The position numbers and the translations under genes are program-made. From positions 41,646 to 105,645 of the forward strand of contig JAREIK010002043.1 of NCBI GenBank assembly GCA_029783825.1: a DNA stretch of 64,000 nt, read 5' to 3'. Positions 12,206 through 24,936 of this stretch are shown piece by piece; position 1 is the stretch's first letter, and each line of letters opens with the position of its first letter. Below the pieces are notes generated by a model. It did not search any database and had not been told where the DNA came from. It worked only from the letters and a program-made list of their open reading frames with translations. The stretch comes from Sapria himalayana (lineage: Eukaryota; Streptophyta; Magnoliopsida; Malpighiales; Rafflesiaceae).

Positions 12206-15200
12206 CTCTATTTGTCATCTGCCTATTTGCCTACTGGTCTATCTATCTATCTATCTTATGTCTATCTTTCTATTTATCTAATTGACTATCTAATTATCTT
12301 CCTATCTATCTATCTTTTTATCTAATTATTTGTCTATTTGTCTGTCTATATGTTTATATGTCCATTAGTCTATATATCTACTTATCTATCTAAATGTTTA
12401 TATGCCTATATACATATTTGTCTATCTATATATCTATCAATCTATTTACCTAACTACCTATCTATCTATATATATATATGTATATCTGTCTATCTATCTA
12501 TTTATTTATTTATCTATATGTTTGTCTATATGTTAAAATATGTTCAAGTATATTAGTCTATCTATTTATGTATCTATATATCTTTATTTTTATCTATATA
12601 TCTATAAGTCTATTTGTCTATCTATCCATTTGTCTTTCTATCAATCAATCTATTTATATATCTATCTATATATCATTCTGTCTATCTATCTATCTGTCAA
12701 TCTATGTATCTATCTATATATCTGTGTATCTACCTATCTATCCATCTATCTATCTATGTGTCAATGTGTCTATGTGTGAATGTGTCTATCTATCTAACTA
12801 TTTATCTATATATATATTATCTATCTATTTATCTATCAATCTTTATATGTTTCTATCTGTCTTTATTTATATCACTCTATATGTATATCTATCAATAATA
12901 CTATCTTTATATCTATCATCTATCTATCTGTCTATATGTCATTTATCTATTTATCTATCTATCTGTCTATCTATATATATTTCTATCATTTTATATTTCT
13001 ATTATCTGTCTATTTGTATATTTTTATATCTGTATATCAACCTATATTTCTTTATATCTATTTGTCTATATGACTATCTAATTACCAATCTATTTGTCTT
13101 CTTGTTTATCTCATTATATATATATATATACCTATCTATATATATTTCTATCTATCAATCTGACTATCAGTTTCTCTATATATATGCTTATTTTCTTATC
13201 TACTTATTTGTCTATCTAATTAGCTATCTATATATCTATATATCTATCTATGTGTTTGCCTATATATATATATATATATATATATATCTATCTATCTAAT
13301 TGTCAATCTGTATATCTGTCTATTTATTTATTTGTCTTTCTATCTTTCTATCTATATGTGTATCTTTCTACTTGTCTATCTATTTATCCATATATCATTC
13401 AATATATCTATATATCTTTCTATATATATGTCTTTATGTTTATATGACTATTTTTGTATCAATCGATCTAATTTTTTATATATCTATTTGTCAATATGTA
13501 AATCTATCAAATATGTCTATCTATCTATCTATATGACTATCTATATATCTATGAAAATTATCTATTTGTCTATCTATATATCTTTCTATCAGTCTTTTGG
13601 TTTATCTACCTATTTATCTATCTACCAATCTGTGCATCTGTCTATCTATCTATTTCACTATTTGTCTATCTATATATATTCCTTTCTATCTAACAAAATA
13701 TTTGTTTATTTCTATGTCTCTCTATCTCTCTATATGTCTAACTGTCTATCTTTATATCTTTCTATCTATCTATATGACTATATCTTTATCAATATGTCTA
13801 TCTATCTATTGAAATCTCTATATATCTATGTCTATTTCTATAATTATCTATCTTTATATAAGTCTATCTACCTATCTATCTATTTAAAATTTTTATCTAT
13901 CTATCTTTCTATCTATATGTCTATCTATCAATCTATCTTCCAGTCTATATATATATATATATATATATTTGTCTATCTATCTCTCTATCTGTCTATCTAT
14001 CTATTTTCCTATATGTTTATCTATCTATCTATATATGTCTATCAATCTATCTATTTATCTCACTATCTTTCTATGTGGCTATTTGTCTATTTGCCTACCT
14101 ATCTATCTTTCTATCTATTTTTTTCTCTATCTATTTATCTGTCTATTTGTCTATTTATCTATCTATCTATATATCTATATATCTTCTTATCTATCTATCT
14201 ATCTATTTATCTATATATCTATCTATTTATTTATCTATTGATATGTTATCTATATAGTTGTCTATCTATCTATTATCTATCAATTAACTATCTATTATTT
14301 ATTTATTTGTAAATCAATTAATCAATCTATCTAATTATTTATATATTTATCTATCTGTCTATCTATGTATCTATCTATCTATATATTTATTTGTCTATCT
14401 ATCTATCTATCAATCTAACTAATTAACTTTCAATCTATCTATTTTTCTAACAATATAAATATATTTTTATTTATTTGTTAATCAGTCTATCTTTTTAATA
14501 GTCTAACTATCTATCTATCTATGTATCTAACTATCTTCCAATCTATTTATAAATTTATTTATCTATCTATCTATCTATTATATATTTTTCTATCTATCTG
14601 CCTATCTACCTTTCGATTTATATGTCTATCTAAATACATATCTATAAGTTTATCTATCTTTCAATATGCCTTTTTATCTATTAATCAATCAATCTAATCT
14701 ATCTTTATATTTATCTATCGATCTATCTATCTGTCTAACTATGTAACTATATTTCTATCAATAATCTATATGTCAATGTGTGTGTATATATATATATATA
14801 TTTATTTATTTATTTATTAATATTTATATTTATATTTATATTTATATTTATATTTATATTTATATTTATATTTATATTTATATTTATATTTATATTTATA
14901 TTTATATTTATATGAGTATCTATCTGTATAAGAGTCTATCTTCCTATCTAACCAGTAATCTATTTATATATTATCTAGTTTATCTATCTATTTGTATATT
15001 TGTTTATCTATCTAATTTGATTTCTATTTGTATAACTATCTATTTGACTATATGGCTATATTTTCATCTATCTATATATGTAATTTTCTATAAACTATCT
15101 GTGTATTTATCATTCTGGTGAACTATTTATTTATCATTCTATTAATATGTCTATATGTCTATCTATTTATTTGTCTATTTGTATATCTACCTATATGTCG

Positions 15201-17007
15201 ATATGTCTATCTGTTTATCTATCTATATATCTTTTTATCTATATGTATATCCATTTATTTGTATCTCTCTAACTATCTGTCAATCAATATATATTTATAT
15301 CTATGGAATGATAATATATTTATCAGTCAATTTTTTTATCTATATATCTCTCTATATGTCTATTTATCTATTTTTTATATATCTATGTATCTATATTTTT
15401 ATATGTCTAACTATCTATCAATCTATCTAATTTTAAATCTATCTATCTCTCTATCTATCTATCTATCTTTCTATCTATCTATATATCTATCTATATCTCT
15501 ATATGTCTATCTATCTACTTATTTATCTGTATATTGATATGCTATATATATATATATCTATTTATCTATCTATCTTGCTATTTGTCTATTCGTCTGCCTA
15601 TTTATCTATCTATCTGCCTTTATGAATATCTATCTATATCTTTATCTCTCTATCTATCTATCTATCTATCTAACTATTTATCTATTAATCTATCTATCTG
15701 TTTATCGATATATATATATCTATATATTTTTCTATCTATTTGTCTATTTGTATGTTTATCTATTGATTTATATTTATGTCTATCTATCTATCTCTCTACC
15801 TACTATCTATATAGTTATCTACCTACCAATCTATATATTTCTATATTTGTTTACTTTTCTATTTGTCTATCTATCTAAATATGTATCACTTAATCAATCA
15901 ATCTATAAATTTATATATATATATATATCTATTTATCTATTTGTCTACTCATCTAATTATCTAACGGTCAAACTATCTATTTGTATAACTATATAACTAT
16001 GTTTCTATCTATCAATCTATTAGTCTATCTTTTTATCTATTTATCTATATATCTATTTGTCTGTGTATATATCTGTCTACCAATCTCTTTATCTATCTAA
16101 CTATGTATCGTACTATTTTTTATTTGTCTATCAGTCTATTTGTCTCTTTATCTATAAAATTATCTACCTATTTCCCTATGTGTCTATAGTTCTATCTATC
16201 TATCAATCAATCTATCTATCTATTTTATGTCTGTTTATCTTTAAATCTATCTATTTATATATCTATTTATTTATCTATCTGTCTGTTTATATATCTATCT
16301 ATGTATCTATCTTTATGCCTATCTTTCTAACTTTCTACTTGTTTATCATCTATCAATCGAATGGTCTATTTGTCGATATATCTATCACTCTATCTGTGAG
16401 TCTAATTATCTATGTATCTTTCTATCTGTCTAATTGTCTATCTGTCTATCTTTCTATCTTTATATCTATTTATATAACTTTTTAACTATCTTTTTGATTA
16501 TCTATTTATCTATCTATCTATCTAAATATTTATCTATTTATCAACTATTTATCTGTCTAATTGTCGATCTAACTTTTATTCTATCTGTCTATCTATTTGT
16601 CTATCTATTTGTCTATCTTTATTTTTGTCTATGTCTATAAGCCTATCTATCTAGTTATTATGATTCAATCAATCAATCAATCTCTATATAAATCTATCTA
16701 TCTATCTATATGTCAATCAATATATTAGTCTATATGTCTATAAATCTATCTATCTATATATTTGTTTTTCTATCTATCTCCTTATCTATCTATCTAATTA
16801 TCTATGTGTATCTTTGTCTATCTATTTATATGTCTATTTCTCTATCTATCTATTTGTTTATCTTTCTATGTATCTTTCTGTCTATTTATATATGTATATG
16901 TCTATTTGATTATTTGTCTATCTGTCTACCAATCAATCTATCAATATATTAATCTATCAAATTATCTTACTGTCTAATTTTCTAATTATCTAACTATCTT
17001 TCTGTAA
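9355..17007 (+). repeat. Degenerate (TCTA)n tract, 7.6 kb
   Basis: This long block reads TCTA on the + strand. Pure (TA)n runs occur near 10003-10038, 10597-10632 and 13263-13287, and a TTTATA hexanucleotide array at 14821-14912. Reading frames of up to 326 codons (13332-14312) are pure Leu/Ser/Ile/Tyr/Phe/Cys strings and are not genes. The block stops at the 3' end of the LINE and resumes on its far side, so it was one continuous tract before that insertion. Confidence 0.96.
14821..14912. repeat. (TTTATA)n hexanucleotide array
   Basis: About 15 near-perfect copies of the six-base unit TTTATA follow a (TA)n and TTTA prelude. It is far purer than the surrounding tetranucleotide repeat, which suggests recent expansion. 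Confidence 0.95.
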
Positions 17008-17020
17008 ATAAGTCTTTTTA
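17008..17020. repeat. Probable target-site duplication, left copy
   Basis: The 13-mer ATAAGTCTTTTTA here is repeated exactly at 23334-23346, on the other side of the LINE. A T-rich run follows at once, as expected for the poly(A) tail of a minus-strand element. Confidence 0.75.
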
Positions 17021-17039
17021 TCTTTTTTTTAAGTTTGTT

Positions 17040-17860
17040 TTATTATTAATATAACCCTCTCTTTTGGCGGAGGAATACCTTTTTTACAAGCTAAATACTA
17101 CCCCTTCCCCTCTTACACCCATTAAAACCAAAAAAAATACATTAAATACATTAAAGCTCTCCTATGCCGTTTTGAATATTAATTTGTGCTTGAGGCCTTT
17201 TATGTTAAAAGCTTGGCTCTGTACTACTTGTACATTCTGTTTTTGTGTGTTTTAATGCTTTCCCACATTGTTGGCTCAATAAAATCTTCTTGTTTGTCCA
17301 TGCTCTGCTTCTATCCTTCCAATCGCATGATAGACCATCAATCTTTTTCTCATACCTGTGCATTTTCATGTTTCCTTGACCCTCTTTGTGTTTGCTTTAG
17401 CTTGTCTGCCCTTCAAACTAAACTCGGGTTTTCAAGATAATCTAGCCTGTGACAGCAAAACCTTCAAGCGCGTCTACCAACTCCCAATCAACTGCTACTT
17501 TCGGTTTCATCTATACCTTTTAAATACCCACCGGACCGAGGCGAACATCCTTCTCTGTAGAATCAATCGGATTCTCCCTTTCTTAAAATTATATTATTTC
17601 TTTACTAATTCCACCTGAAAATAAGCAAGCATATAACAAAATAACATTTTAACTACAAACATACCTCTGCTGTTTTTTAGTCTCCCCTCACTGGGAGGCT
17701 TTTTATATGACATTTATTCTTGTGAAGCTACTGAATAATCAATGGGCAATGAAGTATTCTCTGAGGACAACTTTAATTAAGATTTTTGTATTCTAACATA
17801 TGGAAATTCAATCATATCTAAATCTATTAAACCTATAAACTTTCCAAGGATTCCATCTCC
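17040..17860 (-). other. LINE 3' untranslated region
   Basis: This is unique sequence between the ORF2 stop and the tail. It includes a small hairpin near 17681-17702 (CTCCC...GGGAG around a short loop). Short open frames here on the plus strand have no recognisable domain and are taken as chance. Confidence 0.65.
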
Positions 17861-20800
17861 CTAAAATTCTTGTGCTCCTATTTTTATTCCATCCTCCGCT
17901 AATTTATCTGCCAACGCATTAGCCTCTCTATAAATGTGTTCTTTCTCTCCTTTTAATTATCCTAAAATGTTTCTGATGTCATCAATTTCATCTTCAAACT
18001 GCCATAATTGTAACTTATTTTGTACTAGCTGAACCAGTTTTTTCGAGTCAACTTGAACCTGGATTTTATGATAGTTATTATCTTTGCAAATTTGTAAGCC
18101 TTTATGCAGGGCTATAATCTCTGCATGTAATGTCGAGGAGGCAGTGCTCCTTAATGTGAAAGCTTTTAGCACTTTGCCCTCCTCATTTCTTATAGACCCT
18201 CCTCCCCCTACCACGCCCATATCTCTTTTGAAGCTCCCGTCTGTATTGAGCACTAGGCTTCCATGCAAGGGTTTTTTCCAGTTTACTCTTTTGACTACTG
18301 GGATCTTCCTTATTACTATAGTTAGGTTCCATGCTCTCTTTCTATCCTCATCCATACTCATGCTTCTCGCTTTTATTGGATTGCAAGCAGTAATAGAAGC
18401 AATTTCTCTTTTAATTTCATCCAATATATATTTAACCTTCATTACCACATTTTCAAATCTACTTTTGTTCCTAGCTTTCCATATGCACCAAAGTGTTGTA
18501 TGCGGAATGTAATTCCTTTACCATTTTAAAATTTTATTCTTTGATTCCTTTTTCGACCAAGATTCCAATCTCTTTTTCATAGATGTTTTATCATTTTTAA
18601 TTTTAGCTTCGGATTCTAATATTTGACATAACTTAGCTGCTATTTTTCCTGAAGAGAAAAGATGATCAGTGCTCTCTCTCTCTTGAAGGTAGCATTCGCA
18701 TATAGATGCTAACTTTATTCATTTTTTCTGAATATTTCCGTCTACTGGAATAATATTTAAAACTACTTTCCACATAAACACATTCAGTTTCTGAGGCAGA
18801 TCTTTTATCCAGATTTCTTTAAATTGTGCAGGCTTTTTATTCCTAATTAGTTCTTTCGCACTTTTTTAGGTGAATTTCCCCTGTGGATTCAATGTCCATT
18901 TCCACCCGCTTTTTGTTGAAATTATGTGTTTTTCTACTATATTCTGTTGTTTCCGCATCAATATCCAATTTTTAGAAGCTTTTTTTGAATCTTTCAGTGT
19001 TCTATTTCCTATCTTATATTTAGCTTTTACATATGATGCCCAAAAACTTCCATTTTGTTTTAACATCCACCAGTTTTTGCATGCCCAGGTTTTAGCTATG
19101 TCATTTAGGTTTGTAAAGCCTAAACCTGCCTCCTCTTTAGGGTAACATAAATCCTTCTATTTTTTCTAGTGAAGCTTATTTTTCCCTTCTTTTTTACCCC
19201 ATAGAAAATTTGCCATTTCTTTTTCCAGCTTATTTATAATGCTCTTTGGAGGCTGTGTTGTCATTAAAACATGTGCTAATGAACCTTGTAGCACATGAGT
19301 TATCAACGTAATTCTTCCTGCCATAATTAATAGATTCTCCTTCCACCCAGCAATTTTTTTCCTAATCTTATTCAGTAAGAAAGATAAGAAGTCTTCCTTC
19401 ATTCTCCCTTCATAGATTGGGCATCCCAAGTATATTAAAGCTCCTTTGCATTGTGTGAAGCCTATGACTTTTTTAATCATTTGCTCTAGATTTTCTGGTG
19501 TTCTTGCTGCTACCATGAATTGACATTTATTCTTATTGAGCATTTGACCTGTTTCTTCTTCTAAAGATTGCAACAATGCCATTATCTTATTCATTGATCT
19601 ACCGCTGGCATTTGTAAATATATTTACATCATCTGCGTAAGCCAAGCAGCATATCAATGGAGTATTTCTAAGCTACTTATAAGGTAATATACTACCATTT
19701 CTGACATGCTCTTTCAGGTTTGTAATAAACATTTCTAAATATATATTAAACAAAGCAGGTGATAATGGGTCTCCTTGCCTTAGGCCTCTGGATGGCTTTA
19801 ATTCTTCGCCTGTATGACCATTTATGAGCATTTTAACCCAAGGGCTAGATATACATCTATATATCAAATCTATCTAGAATTCTGAAAATCCCATTTTTCT
19901 CATTAGATAACATAGAGTGTTCCATTCAACTCTATCAAATGCCTAGGACAAGTCCAGTTTCATTATTACATTGTGCCCTCTAATCTTAGAACCTGTTTCT
20001 TTTATCATTTCTGATGCCAGATTTATATTTTCCAACATTTGTCTATCTTTAATAAAACCTACTTGTTCCGGCGAGATAATTTTAGGGAGAATCTTGCTTA
20101 ATCTATTCTGTAATATTTTAGCTAAAATCTTATAGATAGAGTTACAAAGGCTAATTGGCCTGAAGTCCTCTCCTTTTTGCGGGTTATCTTTTTTTGGTAT
20201 CAATATTATATATGATCTTGCCCAGGATTTTGGGATTTCCGCACCCGCAAATACCCAGGTTATAGTTGCAATAACTTCCTTATGTATTATATTCCAGCTT
20301 TTTTGAAAGAATTCATAATTCCAGCCATCTGGGCCAGTCGAACTGTCTTTGTTGGCATTGAATATTGCATCCTTCACTTCCTCTATCGTGGGTAATTTTG
20401 ATAACATATCATTATCTTCCTCTATGACTCTTCTATTAATTCCCCCCATTAATGTATGATTTCTATCTATACTTGGAACGCATAGATGACTTTTAAAGAA
20501 ACTTTCTAATTCATTTATTATGTCTTCATCTTTTTCTAACTAATCACCATTAGCTTTTTTAATACCCTTTATGCCGAGTTTCTGATATTTAATTTTTGCC
20601 ATTACATAAAAGAATTTTGTATTCTTATCTCCATCTTTTAACCATTTTATTTCTGCTTTTTGCTTCCAAGATACTTCCTCCCTATACATTATAAGTTTTA
20701 GTTCAGTCTTTGCTTTGTTATGTTCAGTACTAGTTATAACGTCTTGACTATTTTCATAATCCCTTTCTAGATCTAAGACTTTCTGTTCAGCTTCTAGAAT

Positions 20801-21674
20801 TTTTTTTAAATATATTACCGAATATCTATTTATTCCACTTGCTAAGAGCCTGACATAATTTTCGGAGTTTATGCCCCAATATCTGCGTGGGGTTGCCTGA
20901 GAACGGATTTCCCCATGTATTTTCTACTACAACCTCAAAATCCTTATGTTTACCCCACATATTTTGAAAAACAAAACCTAACTGTGTACTCCTCCTTTTT
21001 TGAAGTGTCACCAATAACGGACTATGATCTGAACAGGTTCTGCTTAAATGCTGGACTTTAGTTTCGCCTATTTTTTCCAGCCAGTGCGAATTAACTTATA
21101 CCCGATCCAGCCTAGACCAGATTACTCCCCTTTTCTTCCAGTCATTACACCATGTGTAATTTGATCCTAGATATTTTATCTCCATTAATCTTGCCGCTGC
21201 AATATCCTCATTGAATTGAGCTATTGCCACCGGGTCAGGTGACCTGCCTCCCCTTTTCTCAGAGGTATTTCTAATTACATTAAAGTCCCCTCCTATAATC
21301 CACGAGGCATTCTTAACTGCTATTTTATCCATCTCCTTCCAGAGTATTCTCCTTTCTTGCTTCAAATTACTAGCGTAGACTAATGAGAAGATTATATCTG
21401 ATTGTTTACCTATTTTAAAGCTAACTATTTGGTCATTTTCTGCAATGATTTTAAGGTCCATACTGTTTTCCCACAGGACCCATAACTTATGATTATTAGT
21501 CGAGAATGCCTTTTGGAGACCTATCTTTGCCTTGTACTTCTCAATTTGATTTTTATCTACCATTGGTTCGGCTAAAGCAATAATTTTAATTTTATGAATT
21601 TTTATTAGGTTTCTAATTCTATTTAGCATAGGAGTGTTCGCTACTCCCCTTATATTCCAAAATAAATAAGTCAT
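17861..21674 (-). pseudogene. LINE ORF2: endonuclease, reverse transcriptase, RNase H (degraded)
   Basis: ORF2 makes the nicking and reverse-transcription enzyme of the LINE. The span is about 1270 codons, normal for plant L1 elements. The start is ATG at 21674 (MTYLFWNIRG), 32 bp past ORF1. An APE-type endonuclease follows, with FWNIRG, LAEPM, GGDFNVI and, at about 21030, CSDHSPLLV. After one frameshift between 20826 and 20449 comes the reverse transcriptase: GPDGWNYEFFQ, IILIPKKD, RPISLCNSIYKILAKIL, GLRQGDPLSPALFNIYLE and the catalytic CLAYADD near 19640. A zf-RVT-like stretch (GSFWASYVKAKY) lies at about 19050. A C-terminal RNase H runs from LVLNTDGSF through HAEIIAL to HIYREANALADKLA and ends at TAG 17861-17863. 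Several in-frame stops, including one just before AFDRVEW in the reverse transcriptase, make it nonfunctional. Confidence 0.92.
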
Positions 21675-21706
21675 CTAAGTATATTTGATTGAGCTCTAGT
21701 AATACA

Positions 21707-23050
21707 TTACAATTCATATTTCATATTTGAGTATTTTTTCCTATTTCTCGACGATTTGCTTGAGCTCGGAGGGGCTTGTTCTGGCTTCTTAGGGAATAAT
21801 TTTCCTAAACTTATTTCTAATTTCCTAATTTCCTCTAGTGCTTTCTCCTTGCTATTCGGTGCATACCTACAAAGCTGTTTTTTCAGCCCCAAATCATCAA
21901 GCGGTATTTAGAGGTCCAGCTTATGATCTTCATTGATATTGTTGGCTAATGGCCAACTTTTTGTTTCGAACTCTTTTTTAGACAACAGATCATCCTCATC
22001 CCAGTTATGCTGTTCTATGATTTTTAGTGATGATCCCTTACTCCCTCTAAGAGCTACTTCTTTCCTCCCTCCTGAGCATCCTCCTACTTTTGGTATTTTC
22101 TCAAGCCACTTCATTATTTCCTCCCTCTTATCTGTTTCTGATTCTCCTTCCTCAATACTCCCTTCTCCCATTCTTACATCCTTTGCATTCTCTCCTTCCT
22201 CCCTAACTTCCACTGGTTTTCCCCCTCTATTTTCTATCTCATTCCCTCCCCCCTCTATCTCCTCTCCTTCCTTTATCCCTCCTTCTGCCTCACCCTTGGG
22301 CTGTCTTTTTACTACCCATTCTCTTTTCTCCATCTTACTTATATTGGACAGCATATAGTCCTCCATTGTGTGGCCCATTTTGCAGCAATTCTGATAGTAT
22401 TTAGGGAAGGATTCAGGAATTACCTTCTGCCAAAAGCCATGCACCAGGTCCCTGCCTACCCATATTCTGTCCGGAGGTGAGACTTTGTAGTTGACCTCGA
22501 TAAGGATTCTTGCCACACTAGGCCTCATCATGTAAGCTGTGGCTTCATCAATCAGCCACGGCTTGGCCAAGCATTGAGCTATGTAGTGAAGAAAATGTTT
22601 ACTGAAAAAATGTATTGGAAGATTAGGTAAAGAGAACCATACCAGGGCTTGTGTAGGTTCCTAGGCTATGGAGAAGTTAGGCGACCACTTCAGCATATGC
22701 ATGGGGTATCCCGCAACACTCCATTGACCTCGCATCCATAATCTCAGAAAATCATCTTCCTCCTTAAGCTGGAAGAGAACATGTTTCCCATCGTATATTG
22801 CAATTTTCACCATTTGTCGCAATTTCAACGCAGCAATGAACACATAGATATCTTCATAGCTTGGCTTTCCATGGAAGAACTTCCCTATTAGAGTAAGCTT
22901 GAAAGGCTCGGCAAGCTTCGAATGTTCATCCTCTGTTAGAAAAATTGCAGACGACGCATCTTTTGTGTCAAAAGTCGGATACAGAAGCGCGGTCTTCTTT
23001 GTTATGGAGTTAAATGATTTTTTGTTAAATAATGAATCAGAACTATCCAT
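21707..23050 (-). pseudogene. LINE ORF1: DUF4283-like nucleic-acid-binding protein (degraded)
   Basis: ORF1 proteins of plant LINEs bind the element RNA. The frame is unbroken by indels from ATG 23050 (MDSSDSLFNKKSF) to TAA 21707, about 447 codons, but two in-frame stops interrupt it, one at about 22661 before EPTQALVWFSLPNLP and one near 21908. A DUF4283-like core (LIGKFFHGKPSYEDI, LWMRGQWSVAGYP) comes first, then a GWDRIWVG-type segment (PPDRIWVGRDL) and a zinc knuckle CX2CX4HX4C. In the knuckle, FPKYYQNCCKMGHTMEDYM, the first and last cysteines are tyrosines. The tail is Glu/Gly/Lys-rich. The lost cysteines fit TGY to TAY transitions. Confidence 0.88.
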
Positions 23051-23306
23051 TTTGGCTTAAAATGAGCTCAATTCGCACAACAATGGCGATTACGCAGAAC
23101 AAATTCGCACAAAATGGCAGTTTCGCACAACAATCGCATAACAATATCAATCTTCAACCTTCAACCTTCAACAATGGCAGTTTCGCACAACAATCCGCAC
23201 AAGCTGGAAGTTACAAATAATAAAACTAAGCAAAAATTATATCGAACAACAATTCGCACAACAATTCGCACAACAGTAATGAATCGTGAGAGATAATCGT
23301 GAGAGA
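23051..23306 (-). other. LINE 5' leader with internal tandem repeats
   Basis: The leader upstream of ORF1 contains about five copies of TTCGCACAACAA or close variants between 23103 and 23275, a triple CTTCAAC and two tandem copies of AATCGTGAGAGAT at 23283-23308. Tandem leader repeats are common in LINE 5' UTRs, where they can contribute to internal promoter activity; that role is not shown here. Confidence 0.7.
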
Positions 23307-23333
23307 TATCTATCTAATATATCTACATATTGC

Positions 23334-23346
23334 ATAAGTCTTTTTA
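23334..23346. repeat. Probable target-site duplication, right copy
   Basis: This is an exact copy of the 13-mer at 17008-17020. Its 3' context, TTTTTAACTATT, supplies the TTTT/AA nick site expected of an L1 endonuclease. Confidence 0.75.
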
Positions 23347-24895
23347 ACTATTAGTCTATCTGTCTATCTTTCTGTCATTCTATTTGTATATCTATCTATA
23401 TGTCTGTCTATCTATATATCTTTATATCTATCTATCTTTTTTTCTTTCTATCTATCTGCCAATCTGTCAATCTATTTATCTATCACTCTATCTTTGTGTC
23501 TATCTATCTAATTCTTATATATCTATCTATCGATTTATCTATATGTCTATCTGTCTATTAGACAATTTGACTATTTTTTTATCTGTCTATCAAACTATAT
23601 GTCTAACTATGTATTGATCAATCTGTCAATCTATAAAGCTATGTATCTCTCTATCTCTCAATCTATTGATCTTTCTATTTATCTAATTTTGTAAATGTCT
23701 ATTTGTGTATCTGTCTAACTATATAACTATGTTTCTCTCTATTAGTCTATTAGTATATCTATTTATCAGTCTATCTATCTATACTTTTGTCTATCTATAT
23801 ATCTATCTATCTACCAATAGTTTATCTATCAATTTGTCTATCTAACTATCTGTCTATATGACTATTAGTTTATCTATCTCTCTATCATATTGTCTATCTA
23901 CCTATCTGCATATCTATCTATATATCTATGTCTATGTGTATATCCATCTAATTATTTATCTAACTATCTATTTTTTGTCTGTTTATCTTTTAATTTGTCT
24001 ATCTTTCAATCTATTTATCGATAAATCTGTATATCTATTTATCTATATAACAATTTTTCTTTTTATCATTCTTTCTTTTTATCTTTCTATCTACCTTTCA
24101 TCTATCAATGTATTGGTCTATCTATCTATTTGTTTATTAGTCTACCTATGTATCTTTTTACCTAACTAACTAACTAACTATCTATCTATCTATATATCTA
24201 CCTAACAATATGTTTATTTTTCTGTCTATATATATATATATATATATTTCTTTATATGTAAATCTATCTATCTATATATTTGTCTAACTATCTATCTTTC
24301 AATTTGTTTGTTTATTTTTTTATCTATCAATTAGTCTATATATTTGTCTAATTGTCTATATGTCTATGTGTCTATATGTCTATCTATCTAACTATATATC
24401 AGTCAATCTATATATATATATATATATCTTTCTATCTATCTATATGTCAATCAATTTGTAAGTCTCTCTGTCTATCTATCTATCTATCTTTTTATCTATT
24501 AATCTATCTATATATCTATATATCTATCTATCTATATATCTAATTATCTATCTATCTGTCGGTCAATTTGTCTGTCTATCTATCTAATGTATATTTATCT
24601 ATCTATCTATATGTCTATCTCTCAATCTAACTATCTTTATAAGTGTCTATCTATCTATTAGTCTATATTTCTATCTATCTATATGTGTATATATTTATAT
24701 GACTATTTTATCTATCTTTCTATCTATTATTTTATCAATTTGCTATCTGTCTATGTGTCTAACTATCTATTTGCAAACTATATAATTATCTATCTATCTA
24801 ACTATCTATTTATCTTTCTATCTATTTGTTTATCTATTTATTTGTTTATGTGTCTATATGTCTATCTATCTATTTATCATTAAATCAATAGAACT

Positions 24896-24936
<41 letters not shown>

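Larger units (their letters stand above)
17021..23333 (-). mobile_element. Near full-length L1-type LINE (non-LTR retrotransposon)
   Basis: A minus-strand element of about 6.3 kb has, in transcription order, a repeat-rich 5' leader (23051-23306), ORF1 (23050-21707), ORF2 (21674-17861), a 3' UTR (17860-17040) and a short A-rich tail, seen as TCTTTTTTTT at 17021-17030. It is flanked by the exact 13-bp direct repeat ATAAGTCTTTTTA. The empty site would read CTTTTTAACTATT, matching the L1 endonuclease preference TTTT/AA. Both ORFs carry stops and ORF2 one frameshift, so it cannot move on its own. It lies inside the TCTA tract. About 26 bases of TCTA-like filler separate the leader from the right duplication. 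Confidence 0.9.

Noticed and set aside
18084..18512. Plus-strand 142-codon open frame
   Set aside because: It is antisense to the RNase H domain of LINE ORF2, where the minus strand has clear motifs.
21933..22358. Plus-strand 141-codon Ser/Pro/Leu open frame
   Set aside because: It is antisense to the Glu/Gly-rich tail of LINE ORF1, which explains its composition.
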